Part shown: positions 1 to 4,909 of the stretch, one piece after another
Layout of the letters: each line of letters begins with the position of its first letter
Numbering within the stretch: the stretch's first letter is position 1
Source: Gemmobacter sp964439015
GTDB taxonomy: Bacteria > Pseudomonadota > Alphaproteobacteria > Rhodobacterales > Rhodobacteraceae
NCBI GenBank assembly: GCA_964439015.1
Contig: CAYTMV010000108.1
Span: forward strand, 1 to 5,010
Direction: 5' to 3'
DNA length: 5,010 nt
Notes under the pieces: generated by a model
Databases searched by the model: none
The model's input: the letters and a program-made list of their open reading frames with translations, nothing else
Told to the model about the DNA's origin: nothing
Position numbers and translations under genes: made by a program

Positions 1-656
1 CCGCCGCCAAGCGCCGGGTCTTTGGCCGGGTGGGCATCGACATGATCGCCGGCCCGTCCGAAATTCTGGTGATCGCCGATGACAGCGCCGATCCCGATTG
101 GGTGGCGCTGGACATGCTGAGCCAGGCCGAACATGACGAAAGCGCACAGGCAATCCTGCTGACGCCCTCGGCCGATTTTGCCCGCGCCTGCGTGGCCGCG
201 GTGGAGCGACATCTGGAATCGCTGGAGCGCCGCGCCATCGCCGGCCCCAGCTGGCGCGATTTCGGCGCCGTGATCATCACCCGCGATCTGGACGAGGCCG
301 CACGCCTGTCAGACCGCGTGGCGCCCGAGCATCTGGAGCTGTGCGTCGCCGACCCCGAGGCGCTGGCCGCCCGCATCACCCACGCCGGCGCGATCTTCAT
401 CGGTTCATGGACGCCCGAGGCGATCGGCGACTATATCGGCGGCCCCAACCATGTGCTGCCCACGGCGCGTTCGGCGCGGTTTTCCTCGGGCCTTTCGGTC
501 ATGGATTTCCTCAAGCGCACCACGCTGGCGCGGATGACGCCGGCGGCGCTGGCGGCAATTGGCCCGGCTGCGGAAACGCTGGCGATCTCGGAAAGCCTGC
601 AGGCGCACGGGCTGTCGGTGCGCGCCCGGCTGGAACGGCTGAACCGCGAGGCTTGA
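1..656 (+). CDS. hisD: Histidinol dehydrogenase, C-terminal half (5' end outside window)
   Basis: Catalyses the last two steps of histidine biosynthesis in the cytoplasm: NAD-dependent, zinc-dependent oxidation of L-histidinol to L-histidine through histidinal. The reading frame is open from base 3 and stops with TGA at 654-656, giving about 217 residues, roughly half of the usual 430 or so. Family hallmarks are visible: the stretch VGIDMIAGPSE (30-62), the QAEH motif (123-134) whose Gln and His match zinc ligands Gln259 and His262 of the E. coli enzyme, APEHLEL with the catalytic Glu-His pair (327-332), GDYIGGPNH (426-452) with the metal-ligand Asp and a substrate-binding His, and LQAHG near the end with the last zinc-ligand His (606-608). 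No frameshift or missing key residue is seen. The N-terminal half lies upstream of the window, so start and promoter cannot be judged. UPF0262 follows after 61 bases. Confidence 0.97.
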   Translation, partial: AAKRRVFGRVGIDMIAGPSEILVIADDSADPDWVALDMLSQAEHDESAQAILLTPSADFARACVAAVERHLESLERRAIAGPSWRDFGAVIITRDLDEAARLSDRVAPEHLELCVADPEALAARITHAGAIFIGSWTPEAIGDYIGGPNHVLPTARSARFSSGLSVMDFLKRTTLARMTPAALAAIGPAAETLAISESLQAHGLSVRARLERLNREA

Positions 657-659
657 GAA

Positions 660-695
660 ACACGCCCGCGACTGGCATATCCGCCAGAGCCGTGT
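660..695 (+). other. Nested inverted repeat between hisD and UPF0262 gene
   Basis: An outer arm ACACG (660-664) pairs with CGTGT (691-695), and inside it CTGGC (672-676) pairs with GCCAG (683-687) around a 6-base loop. Both arms are perfect, separated by an unpaired internal loop. No T-run follows, so it is not a standard intrinsic terminator. It could be an intercistronic mRNA structure that affects stability or processing. That role is inferred; only the base-pairing is seen. Confidence 0.35.
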
Positions 696-717
696 GTCCC
701 GAAACCGGATGAGTGAC

Positions 718-1194
718 ATGAACCGTATTTGCGCCATAGACATCGACGAAAGCGGTTTGGCCCCCGCCACGCCCGCGATCGAGCAGGAACGCCGGGTCGC
801 GGTCTTTGACCTGCTGGAAGAAAACAGCTTTGGCCTTCCCGCCCGGGAGGGGCGCGAAATTCCGCCCGGCCCCTACCGGCTGAATCTTGCGATACGTGAC
901 GGCCGGCTTGTCTTCGCCATTTCGACCGAAGCCGGCGCGGCGGTGGGTGAGTTCCACCTCTCGCTTGGCCCGTTTCGGCAGGTGGTGAAGGATTACTTCC
1001 AGATCTGCGAAAGCTATTTCGAGGCGGTCAAGCGCCTGCCCCCCAGCCAGATCGAGGCGATCGACATGGCCCGGCGCGGCATCCACAATGAGGGCGCGTC
1101 GATCCTGCAGGAACGGCTGGAAGGCAAGGCGGATGTCGATACCGCCACGGCGCGGCGGCTGTTCACCCTGATCTGCGTCCTGCATTGGGGGTAA
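718..1194 (+). CDS. UPF0262 family protein, function unknown
   Basis: A 158-residue protein recognised as the UPF0262 family, which is conserved in alphaproteobacteria and, as far as I know, has no assigned biochemical function. The N-terminus (MNRICAIDID) and the segment QERRVAVFDLLEENSF (residues 24-38) are typical. The rest is a mixed sequence with a helical C-terminal half, with no signal peptide, membrane segment or recognisable catalytic motif. I chose ATG 718: it gives the family's usual length of about 158 residues and has GGA at 707-709 at suitable spacing. In-frame alternatives are ATG 709 and GTG 694, which would add 3 or 8 residues. It sits 61 bases after hisD and ends 2 bases before the chosen phosphatase start, so these three genes are probably co-transcribed. 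Conservation next to hisD and a phosphatase gives no secure functional clue. Confidence 0.9.
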   Translation: MNRICAIDIDESGLAPATPAIEQERRVAVFDLLEENSFGLPAREGREIPPGPYRLNLAIRDGRLVFAISTEAGAAVGEFHLSLGPFRQVVKDYFQICESYFEAVKRLPPSQIEAIDMARRGIHNEGASILQERLEGKADVDTATARRLFTLICVLHWG

Positions 1195-1196
1195 TC

Positions 1197-1658
1197 TTGG
1201 TCTCTGTTCCGCAGTCCGTTCTGTTCTGCTGCGATCACAACGCCGTCCGTTCTCCCATGGCGGAAGGACTGATGAAGAAACTCTACGGCCGCCGCGTCTA
1301 TGTGCAATCGGCAGGCGTCAAGAACGACATGGAGGTGGACGGGTTCTCGATCGCCGTCTGCAAGGAGGAAGGGATCGAGATCGACCGTCACCGTTCGCGC
1401 TCGTTTCAGGAAATGCAGGATTGGGGCGACGATCTGGGGCAGTTTGACCTGATCGTCGCCCTTTCGCCACGCTCGCGCGATGTGGCGGAGGAACTGACGC
1501 GTCACAGCCATACCGAGATCGAACTGTGGCCGATCTTTGATCCCACCGCGATCGGCGAAACCCGCGATGCCAAACTGGCCGCCTATCGGCAGGCGCGCGA
1601 CATGATCCGCGACCGACTGATCGCGCGATTTGGTCCGCCGGACGACACCGCGACCTGA
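1197..1658 (+). CDS. Low-molecular-weight protein-tyrosine-phosphatase-like protein (ArsC/LMW-PTP fold)
   Basis: Predicted cytoplasmic phosphatase of the LMW-PTP/arsenate reductase superfamily, 153 residues, close to the family norm. The N-terminal P-loop has the CX5R(S) signature: Cys12-Asp-His-Asn-Ala-Val-Arg18-Ser19, followed by PMAEGL. The general-acid Asp-Pro pair expected near the C-terminus is present in WPIFDP (Asp115, codon at 1539). The P-loop is atypical: the usual Gly14 and second Cys17 are His and Val, and an extra Cys precedes the catalytic one. I chose TTG 1197 because GGGGG (1187-1191) lies 5 bases ahead; TTG 1185 would add 4 residues, overlap UPF0262 and lack a ribosome site. 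The next ATG (1258) would delete the P-loop. The substrate is unknown: phosphotyrosine protein, small phosphoester or arsenate are all possible from sequence alone. It probably belongs to the hisD transcript. Confidence 0.88.
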   Translation: MVSVPQSVLFCCDHNAVRSPMAEGLMKKLYGRRVYVQSAGVKNDMEVDGFSIAVCKEEGIEIDRHRSRSFQEMQDWGDDLGQFDLIVALSPRSRDVAEELTRHSHTEIELWPIFDPTAIGETRDAKLAAYRQARDMIRDRLIARFGPPDDTAT

Positions 1659-1694
1659 GCGTCACAATCGGCTACCGGAAGGTCGGGTTTCGTC

Positions 1695-1722
1695 TTGCAT
1701 CCTTGTCCGGCGCAGGTAGGGT
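1695..1722 (+). promoter_or_regulatory. Candidate sigma-70-type promoter for the NTF2-like/GNAT pair
   Basis: TTGCAT (1695-1700) and TAGGGT (1717-1722) are separated by 16 bases within the 85-base gap after the phosphatase gene. The -35 match is fair, the -10 match is weak. Transcription would start near 1729, leaving a very short leader that contains the Shine-Dalgarno site. This is pattern matching only, and readthrough from the upstream operon is an alternative. Confidence 0.3.
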
Positions 1723-1742
1723 CCAGCCAAACAGGAGGACCC
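1719..1742 (+). promoter_or_regulatory. Strong Shine-Dalgarno partly sequestered by a predicted leader hairpin
   Basis: AGGAGG (1733-1738), a full Shine-Dalgarno sequence, lies 5 bases before ATG 1744. GGGTCC (1719-1724) is perfectly complementary to GGACCC (1737-1742), so a 6-bp stem with a 12-base loop would cover the last two bases of the Shine-Dalgarno and run to within one base of the start codon. The structure forms only in transcripts that start upstream of 1719, for example readthrough from the hisD operon. A transcript starting near 1729 would escape it. Confidence 0.4.
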
Positions 1743-1743
1743 C

Positions 1744-2154
1744 ATGACCCGCGCTGACACGCTTTCCCTCGTCACCCGCTATTACGACGCCTTCAATGCT
1801 GGCGATGCTGCCGGCATGATGGCCTGCGTGACCGATGACATCGAGCATCGCGTGAACGAGGGTGACCACCGGCTTGGCAAGGAAAAGTTTGCCGAATTCT
1901 GCGCGCATATGGGTGTCAGCTATCGTGAGCAACTGAAGGACATGGTGATCTTTGCCAATGACGATGGCAGCCGCGCCGCGGCCGAATTTGTCGTGCATGG
2001 CGAATATCTGCAAACCGATCCCGGCCTGCCCGAGGCCCGCGGCCAACGATATGTCCTGCCTGCTGGCGGTTTCATGGAGATCCGCGACGGCAAGATTGCC
2101 CGCATCACCACCTTCTACAATCTGCGCGACTGGGTGGCGCAGGTCTCGGCATGA
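1744..2154 (+). CDS. SnoaL/NTF2-like (ketosteroid-isomerase-related) protein
   Basis: A 136-residue single-domain protein of the NTF2-like cone fold (SnoaL/ketosteroid isomerase-related). The N-terminal helices read LVTRYYDAFNAGDAAGMMACVTDDIEHR (residues 9-36), the usual opening of this fold, and the C-terminal strands are GGFMEIRDGKIARITTFYNL (residues 108-127). The middle carries conserved-looking polar residues (His42, Glu89, Asp92) that could line the pocket, but I cannot assign catalytic ones. No signal peptide or membrane segment is seen. The start is secure: ATG with AGGAGG 5 bases upstream. The stop overlaps the next start in ATGA (2151-2154), so the acetyltransferase is translationally coupled to it. 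The fold is used by isomerases, dehydratases, cyclases and pure binding proteins, so the reaction cannot be named. Confidence 0.85.
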   Translation: MTRADTLSLVTRYYDAFNAGDAAGMMACVTDDIEHRVNEGDHRLGKEKFAEFCAHMGVSYREQLKDMVIFANDDGSRAAAEFVVHGEYLQTDPGLPEARGQRYVLPAGGFMEIRDGKIARITTFYNLRDWVAQVSA

Positions 2155-2738
2155 GCGTCGATGTCCGCCCCCTGACCGGCGCGGCCCTTGAGGCCGCGCT
2201 GGACGATGTCGCCCGACTGCGCATCGCCGTGTTCCACGATTGGCCCTATCTCTATGATGGCACGCTGGAATACGAGCGGGACTATCTGCAAACCTATCGC
2301 GACAGTCCCGGCGCGCTGCTGGTCGGCGCGTTTGATGGCGACCGGCTGGTGGGGGCGGCCACCGGCACCCCGATGGAAGACCACGCCGAAGATTTCGCCA
2401 CCGCCTTCGCCGCAACCGGCGTGCCGCTGGACCAGGTGTTCTATTGCGCCGAATCCGTGCTGCTGCCCGAATATCGGGGGCGCGGCATCGGCCATCGTTT
2501 CTTTGATCTGCGCGAGGCCCATGCCCGCGCGCTGGGGCGCAGTCATTCGGCCTTTTGCTCGGTCATGCGTCCAGAGGATCACCCGGCCCGCCCGGAAAAC
2601 TATCGCAGCAATGACGTTTTCTGGCGCAAACGCGGCTACGAACCCCTGCCCGGCGTCATCGCCGAGTTTTCGTGGCGCGATCTGGGTGACAGCCGGGAAA
2701 GCCGCAAGCCGCTGCAATTCTGGATGCGCGCCCTGTGA
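2151..2738 (+). CDS. GNAT family N-acetyltransferase
   Basis: A 195-residue protein of the acetyl-CoA-dependent GNAT superfamily. The acetyl-CoA pyrophosphate-binding motif A is clear: strand ESVLLPEYRGRGIGHRFFD around residues 101-119, with Arg109-Gly-Arg-Gly-Ile-Gly114 matching the Q/R-x-x-G-x-G/A signature. Upstream, LLVGAFDGDRLVGAATG (56-72) is the usual central hairpin, and FWRKRGYEPLPG (157-168) is the typical C-terminal strand region. The conserved-looking N-terminal segment AVFHDWPYLYDG (26-37) probably helps shape the acceptor site. The substrate is unknown; candidates include a small metabolite amine, antibiotic or protein N-terminus. It starts inside the stop of the NTF2-like gene (ATGA) with only a weak AGG (2141-2143) upstream, so translation is likely coupled. 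The pairing suggests a shared pathway, which is inference. Confidence 0.9.
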   Translation: MSVDVRPLTGAALEAALDDVARLRIAVFHDWPYLYDGTLEYERDYLQTYRDSPGALLVGAFDGDRLVGAATGTPMEDHAEDFATAFAATGVPLDQVFYCAESVLLPEYRGRGIGHRFFDLREAHARALGRSHSAFCSVMRPEDHPARPENYRSNDVFWRKRGYEPLPGVIAEFSWRDLGDSRESRKPLQFWMRAL

Positions 2739-2753
2739 GGGACAAGTTTTCCC

Positions 2754-2783
2754 TTGAAAAAAAACGGAAAGCGGCGCATCTAA
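2754..2783 (+). promoter_or_regulatory. Possible infA promoter region
   Basis: The 92-base gap before infA is locally A-rich. TTGAAA (2754-2759) is a fair -35 element and runs into eight consecutive A residues (2757-2764). No strong -10 follows: CATCTA lies at 17-base spacing (2777-2782), and a better TCTAAC lies at 19. A separate CATAAT (2796-2801) is an excellent -10 but has no -35 at proper distance. A promoter here is expected, because infA should be expressed independently of the GNAT gene, but its exact elements are uncertain. Confidence 0.3.
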
Positions 2784-2790
2784 CCGCCAA

Positions 2791-2808
2791 GCCCGCATAA
2801 TCGCGGGC
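2791..2808 (+). other. Perfect inverted repeat in infA leader
   Basis: GCCCGC (2791-2796) and GCGGGC (2803-2808) form a GC-only 6-bp stem around the loop ATAATC, ending 22 bases before the infA start. It is not followed by a T-run, so a terminator for the GNAT gene is unlikely though not excluded as a weak or Rho-assisted one. It could instead be a leader structure for infA. The loop overlaps a CATAAT that resembles a -10 box. Confidence 0.4.
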
Positions 2809-2830
2809 CAAATGCTATTGCGGAGTGACC

Positions 2831-3049
2831 ATGGCCAAGGAAGAACTGCTCGAATTCCCCGGTGTCGTCAAGGAACTCCTGCCGAATGCGACATTCAAGG
2901 TCGAGCTGGAAAACGGCCATGAACTGATCGCGACGATGGCAGGCAAGATGCGCAAGAACCGCATCCGTGTTCTAGCTGGCGACAAGGTTCAGGTGGAAAT
3001 GACGCCCTACGATCTGTCGAAGGGCCGCATCAACTATCGCTTCAAGTGA
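2831..3049 (+). CDS. infA: Translation initiation factor IF-1
   Basis: IF-1 is a small OB-fold (S1-like) protein that binds the ribosomal A site of the 30S subunit and, with IF-2 and IF-3, controls fidelity of initiation. The 72-residue product is full length and nearly textbook: MAKEELLEFPGVVKELLPNA at the N-terminus, the core FKVELENGHELIA, the basic stretch KMRKNRIRVLAGDKV and the C-terminal YDLSKGRINYRFK. ATG 2831 is chosen over the in-frame GTG 2825 because it yields the canonical MAKEE start and has GGAG (2822-2825) 5 bases upstream. The GTG of maf overlaps its stop codon (GTGA, 3046-3049). IF-1 is normally essential and abundant, so the downstream genes may rely on weaker, coupled initiation to be made in smaller amounts. 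Confidence 0.98.
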   Translation: MAKEELLEFPGVVKELLPNATFKVELENGHELIATMAGKMRKNRIRVLAGDKVQVEMTPYDLSKGRINYRFK

Positions 3050-3624
3050 GGCTGATCCTCGGCTCTGCCAGCCCGCGCCGGAAGGAACTTCTGGCGCAGA
3101 TGGGTATTGTGGCGGATGCGATCCTGCCTCCTGACATCGACGAAGACCCCCGCAGGGGGGAGTTGCCGCGCCCCTATTGCGCGCGGCTGGCGGTCGAAAA
3201 GGCCCGTGCCGTGCAGGCGGGGCCGGATGACATCGTGCTTTGCGCCGATACCACGGTGGCTCTGGGCCGCCGCATTCTGGGCAAACCGGCGGACGCGGGC
3301 GAGGCTGCGGCCTTCCTGACGCTGCTGGGGGGCCGCCGCCATCAGGTCATCACCGCCGTGGCCGTGCGCCGCGGCGACACCCTGCGCCTGCGCGAGGTGG
3401 TGACAGATGTGAAGATGAAGCGGCTGTCCGATACCGAGTTGAACGCCTATCTCGCCTCGGGAGAATGGCAGGGCAAGGCCGGCGGCTATGCCATACAGGG
3501 GATGGCTGGCGCCTTCATCCCGTGGATTTCCGGCAGCTTTACCGGCGTTGTCGGCCTGCCCGTGGCCGAAACCGCCGCGCTGTTGGCGGCGGTCGGATAT
3601 CCCGTTTACGGAGAATACGCATGA
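3046..3624 (+). CDS. maf: Maf family nucleoside triphosphate pyrophosphatase
   Basis: Hydrolyses non-canonical or surplus nucleoside triphosphates to the monophosphate and pyrophosphate, a cytoplasmic house-cleaning role. The 192-residue length is normal. Family motifs: SASPRRKELL (residues 7-16) at the N-terminus, the catalytic Asp68 in CADTTV, LGRRILGKP (73-81), and the C-terminal GKAGGYAIQGMAG block with Lys144, Tyr149 and Gln151. The ADTTV and GYAIQG variants resemble the YhdE-type dTTP/UTP pyrophosphatase rather than the YceF type, which usually has a different residue set after the Asp; this subtype call is inferred. It starts with GTG overlapping the infA stop, and no Shine-Dalgarno precedes it, which suggests translation by coupling to infA. 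Its stop overlaps the next start in ATGA. Confidence 0.95.
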   Translation: MRLILGSASPRRKELLAQMGIVADAILPPDIDEDPRRGELPRPYCARLAVEKARAVQAGPDDIVLCADTTVALGRRILGKPADAGEAAAFLTLLGGRRHQVITAVAVRRGDTLRLREVVTDVKMKRLSDTELNAYLASGEWQGKAGGYAIQGMAGAFIPWISGSFTGVVGLPVAETAALLAAVGYPVYGEYA

Positions 3625-4673
3625 AAGGCCGGCTTGTGGTGCTGGGTCAGATCGCTGGGCGGGACGCCGCGGCGCTGGTCGAGGATGGCGTGTTGCAGGA
3701 CCTGCTGGTCGATCCCGCGGGCGATGCCCCCCTTACCGGCGCAATCCTGCGCGGGCGCGCCGACCGCCCGGTCAAGGGCCAAGGCGGCATCTTCGTCAAG
3801 CTGCCGGGCGGGGCAAGCGGGTTTTTGCGGCAGGTCTCCGGCATCGCGCCGGGCCAGAACCTGCTGGTGCAGATCACTGGCACCGCCGAGCCGGGCAAGG
3901 CGATCCCGCTGACGACCCGTCTGCTGTTCAAGGGCCGCCATGCGATCCTGACCCCCGGCGCGCCGGGGCTGAACATCAGCCGCCGCATCCGTGACGAAGA
4001 CACCCGCGCCGATCTGCAATCGCTGGCCGAGGCCAGCATGGAAGGGGCCGCCGCCGATCTGGGCCTGATCCTGCGCTCTGCCTGCGAGGGCGCGGACGAA
4101 GCCGAGATTGCCGATGAGATCCTGTCGCTGCGCGATCTGGCGCAAGCAGTGCTGGCCGATGTCGAAGGTCCGCCCGAACTGCTGGTCGATGGACCCGCGG
4201 CGCATGAATCCGCCTGGCGCGAATGGGCCGACCCGCCGCCCGATTCCGTCGCGGAAGGTGAGACCGCCTTCGCCGATCACGGCATACTCGAGATGATCGA
4301 CGCCGCGCTTTCCCAACGCGTTGCCCTGCCCGGCGGCGGGCACATGATGATCGAACCCACCCGCGCCTTGGTCGCGGTGGATGTGAATACGGGCGCCGAC
4401 ACCTCGCCGGCGGCCAGCCTGAAGGTCAATGTTGCCGCAGCCCGCGACCTGCCCCGCCAGTTGCGGCTGCGCGGTCTTGGCGGTCAGGTGGTGATCGACT
4501 TCGCTCCCGTTCCCAAGAAAGACCGCGCCACGCTGGATCAGGTGTTGCGCGCCGCCTTCCGTGGCGAGTCGGCCGAGACCAGCCTTGCCGGCTGGACCAC
4601 GCTGGGCCTCTACGAACTGGTCCGCAAACGCGACCGCATGGCGCTGGCGCAATTGCTGGAGGGGCAGTCATGA
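3621..4673 (+). CDS. rng: Short RNase E/G-family endoribonuclease, without C-terminal zinc-link
   Basis: Predicted cytoplasmic single-strand endoribonuclease of the RNase E/G family acting in mRNA turnover or rRNA/tRNA processing. At 350 residues it is shorter than RNase G (about 490) and far shorter than RNase E. Visible in order: an N-terminal S1/RNase-H-like region with PVKGQGGIFVKLPGGASGFLR (50-70), the TPGAPGLNISRRIRDED block (111-127), a 5'-sensor-like GLILRSACEGA (Arg152-Ser153, where E. coli RNase E has Arg169-Thr170), then the DNase-I-like catalytic core with metal-binding Asp254 and Asn256 in VDVNTG and Asp293 in VIDFAPV. It ends just after GLYELVRKRDR, where other members continue into the CPxC zinc-link and small domain. 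ATG 3621 has GGAGA (3610-3614) ahead and overlaps the maf stop. The symbol rng is by family resemblance; a full-length RNase E probably exists elsewhere in the genome. Confidence 0.88.
   Translation: MKGRLVVLGQIAGRDAAALVEDGVLQDLLVDPAGDAPLTGAILRGRADRPVKGQGGIFVKLPGGASGFLRQVSGIAPGQNLLVQITGTAEPGKAIPLTTRLLFKGRHAILTPGAPGLNISRRIRDEDTRADLQSLAEASMEGAAADLGLILRSACEGADEAEIADEILSLRDLAQAVLADVEGPPELLVDGPAAHESAWREWADPPPDSVAEGETAFADHGILEMIDAALSQRVALPGGGHMMIEPTRALVAVDVNTGADTSPAASLKVNVAAARDLPRQLRLRGLGGQVVIDFAPVPKKDRATLDQVLRAAFRGESAETSLAGWTTLGLYELVRKRDRMALAQLLEGQS
4658..4664 (+). promoter_or_regulatory. Ribosome binding site for yacG inside the RNase gene
   Basis: GGAGGGG lies within the last codons of the RNase E/G gene, 5 bases before the ATG at 4670. 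This good Shine-Dalgarno fixes the yacG start and shows that the gene can be initiated independently as well as by coupling through the ATGA overlap. Confidence 0.7.
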
Positions 4674-4843
4674 GCTGCCCGATCTGCGGCAAGGACACGG
4701 ATCCGAAATACCGTCCCTTCTGCTCGCGCCGCTGCGCCGATATCGACCTCGGCCGCTGGCTGAAAGGCGGCTACACCATCCCGGGCGAGGCGCTGGAAGA
4801 GGACGACCCCGCCCCCACCCACCCCGAGCCGCCAAAACACTGA
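4670..4843 (+). CDS. yacG: YacG-type zinc protein (DNA gyrase inhibitor family)
   Basis: A 57-residue protein of the YacG family. In E. coli YacG binds the GyrB subunit and inhibits DNA gyrase; the same activity here is inferred from homology. The treble-clef-like zinc site is complete: Cys3 and Cys6 (CPIC), then Cys18 and Cys22 (CSRRC). The adjoining family motif ADIDLGRWLKGGYTIPGE (residues 23-40) is intact, followed by an acidic, proline-rich tail ending in PPKH. Length is normal for alphaproteobacterial members. Its ATG overlaps the stop of the RNase gene, and a strong Shine-Dalgarno sits in the RNase coding sequence. It is the last protein gene of the run; tRNA-Phe begins 91 bases later. 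Confidence 0.93.
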   Translation: MSCPICGKDTDPKYRPFCSRRCADIDLGRWLKGGYTIPGEALEEDDPAPTHPEPPKH

Positions 4844-4854
4844 CCCCGGGCGCG

Positions 4855-4878
4855 AAAAAATTCTCCAGACCCTCTGGA
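4855..4878 (-). terminator. Hairpin with flanking A-tract; terminator-like on the minus strand
   Basis: TCCAGA (4864-4869) and TCTGGA (4873-4878) form a perfect 6-bp stem with a 3-base loop, 20 bases after the yacG stop. Read on the minus strand the stem is followed, after GAA, by six T residues (complement of 4855-4860), the form of an intrinsic terminator for leftward transcription. On the plus strand it is followed only by CACCTTCT, a poor T-tract, so termination of the yacG transcript there would be weak. The 3-base loop is tight, and the site may serve another purpose. Confidence 0.3.
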
Positions 4879-4901
4879 CACCTTCTGCGCCCTCGCATAA
4901 T
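4855..4901 (+). promoter_or_regulatory. Candidate tRNA-Phe promoter with A-tract upstream element
   Basis: TGGACA (4875-4880) resembles a -35 and CATAAT (4896-4901) a -10, each with five of six consensus bases, but the 15-base spacer is short. AAAAAATT (4855-4862) would fall about 46 to 53 bases upstream of a start near 4908, the usual place of an UP element. The bases after the -10 are C-rich (ACCCACC), like the discriminator of stringently controlled stable-RNA promoters. A dedicated tRNA promoter is plausible; readthrough from yacG is the alternative. Confidence 0.45.
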
Positions 4902-4909
4902 ACCCACCT

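Noticed and set aside
511..1185. Minus-strand open frame (224 codons) opposite UPF0262
   Set aside because: A low-complexity Ala/Pro/Arg-rich stretch typical of antisense shadow in GC-rich DNA; the plus-strand gene belongs to a known family.
2739..2760. Possible GNAT-gene terminator (GGGA/TCCC, CAAG/CTTG and TTTTC/GAAAA short repeats)
   Set aside because: The stems are short, mutually exclusive and AT-rich, and are followed by an A-run rather than a T-run.
3240..3620. Upstream in-frame extension of the RNase E/G gene through maf (477-codon open frame)
   Set aside because: The translated extension is arginine/glycine/proline-rich and unlike any RNase N-terminus, it lies over the well-conserved maf gene, and ATG 3621 has a Shine-Dalgarno and starts the family's usual MKGRL-like N-terminus.
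3606..4652. Long minus-strand open frame (348 codons) opposite the RNase E/G gene
   Set aside because: It mirrors the codon pattern of a GC-rich gene; its product shows no recognisable domain, and the plus-strand gene has clear catalytic motifs.
4670..4843. yacG as a split-off C-terminal zinc-link of the RNase, caused by frameshift
   Set aside because: The 57-residue product carries the full YacG signature (four Cys plus DLGRWLKGGY) with its own start and ribosome site, so it is a true separate gene, not a broken RNase tail.
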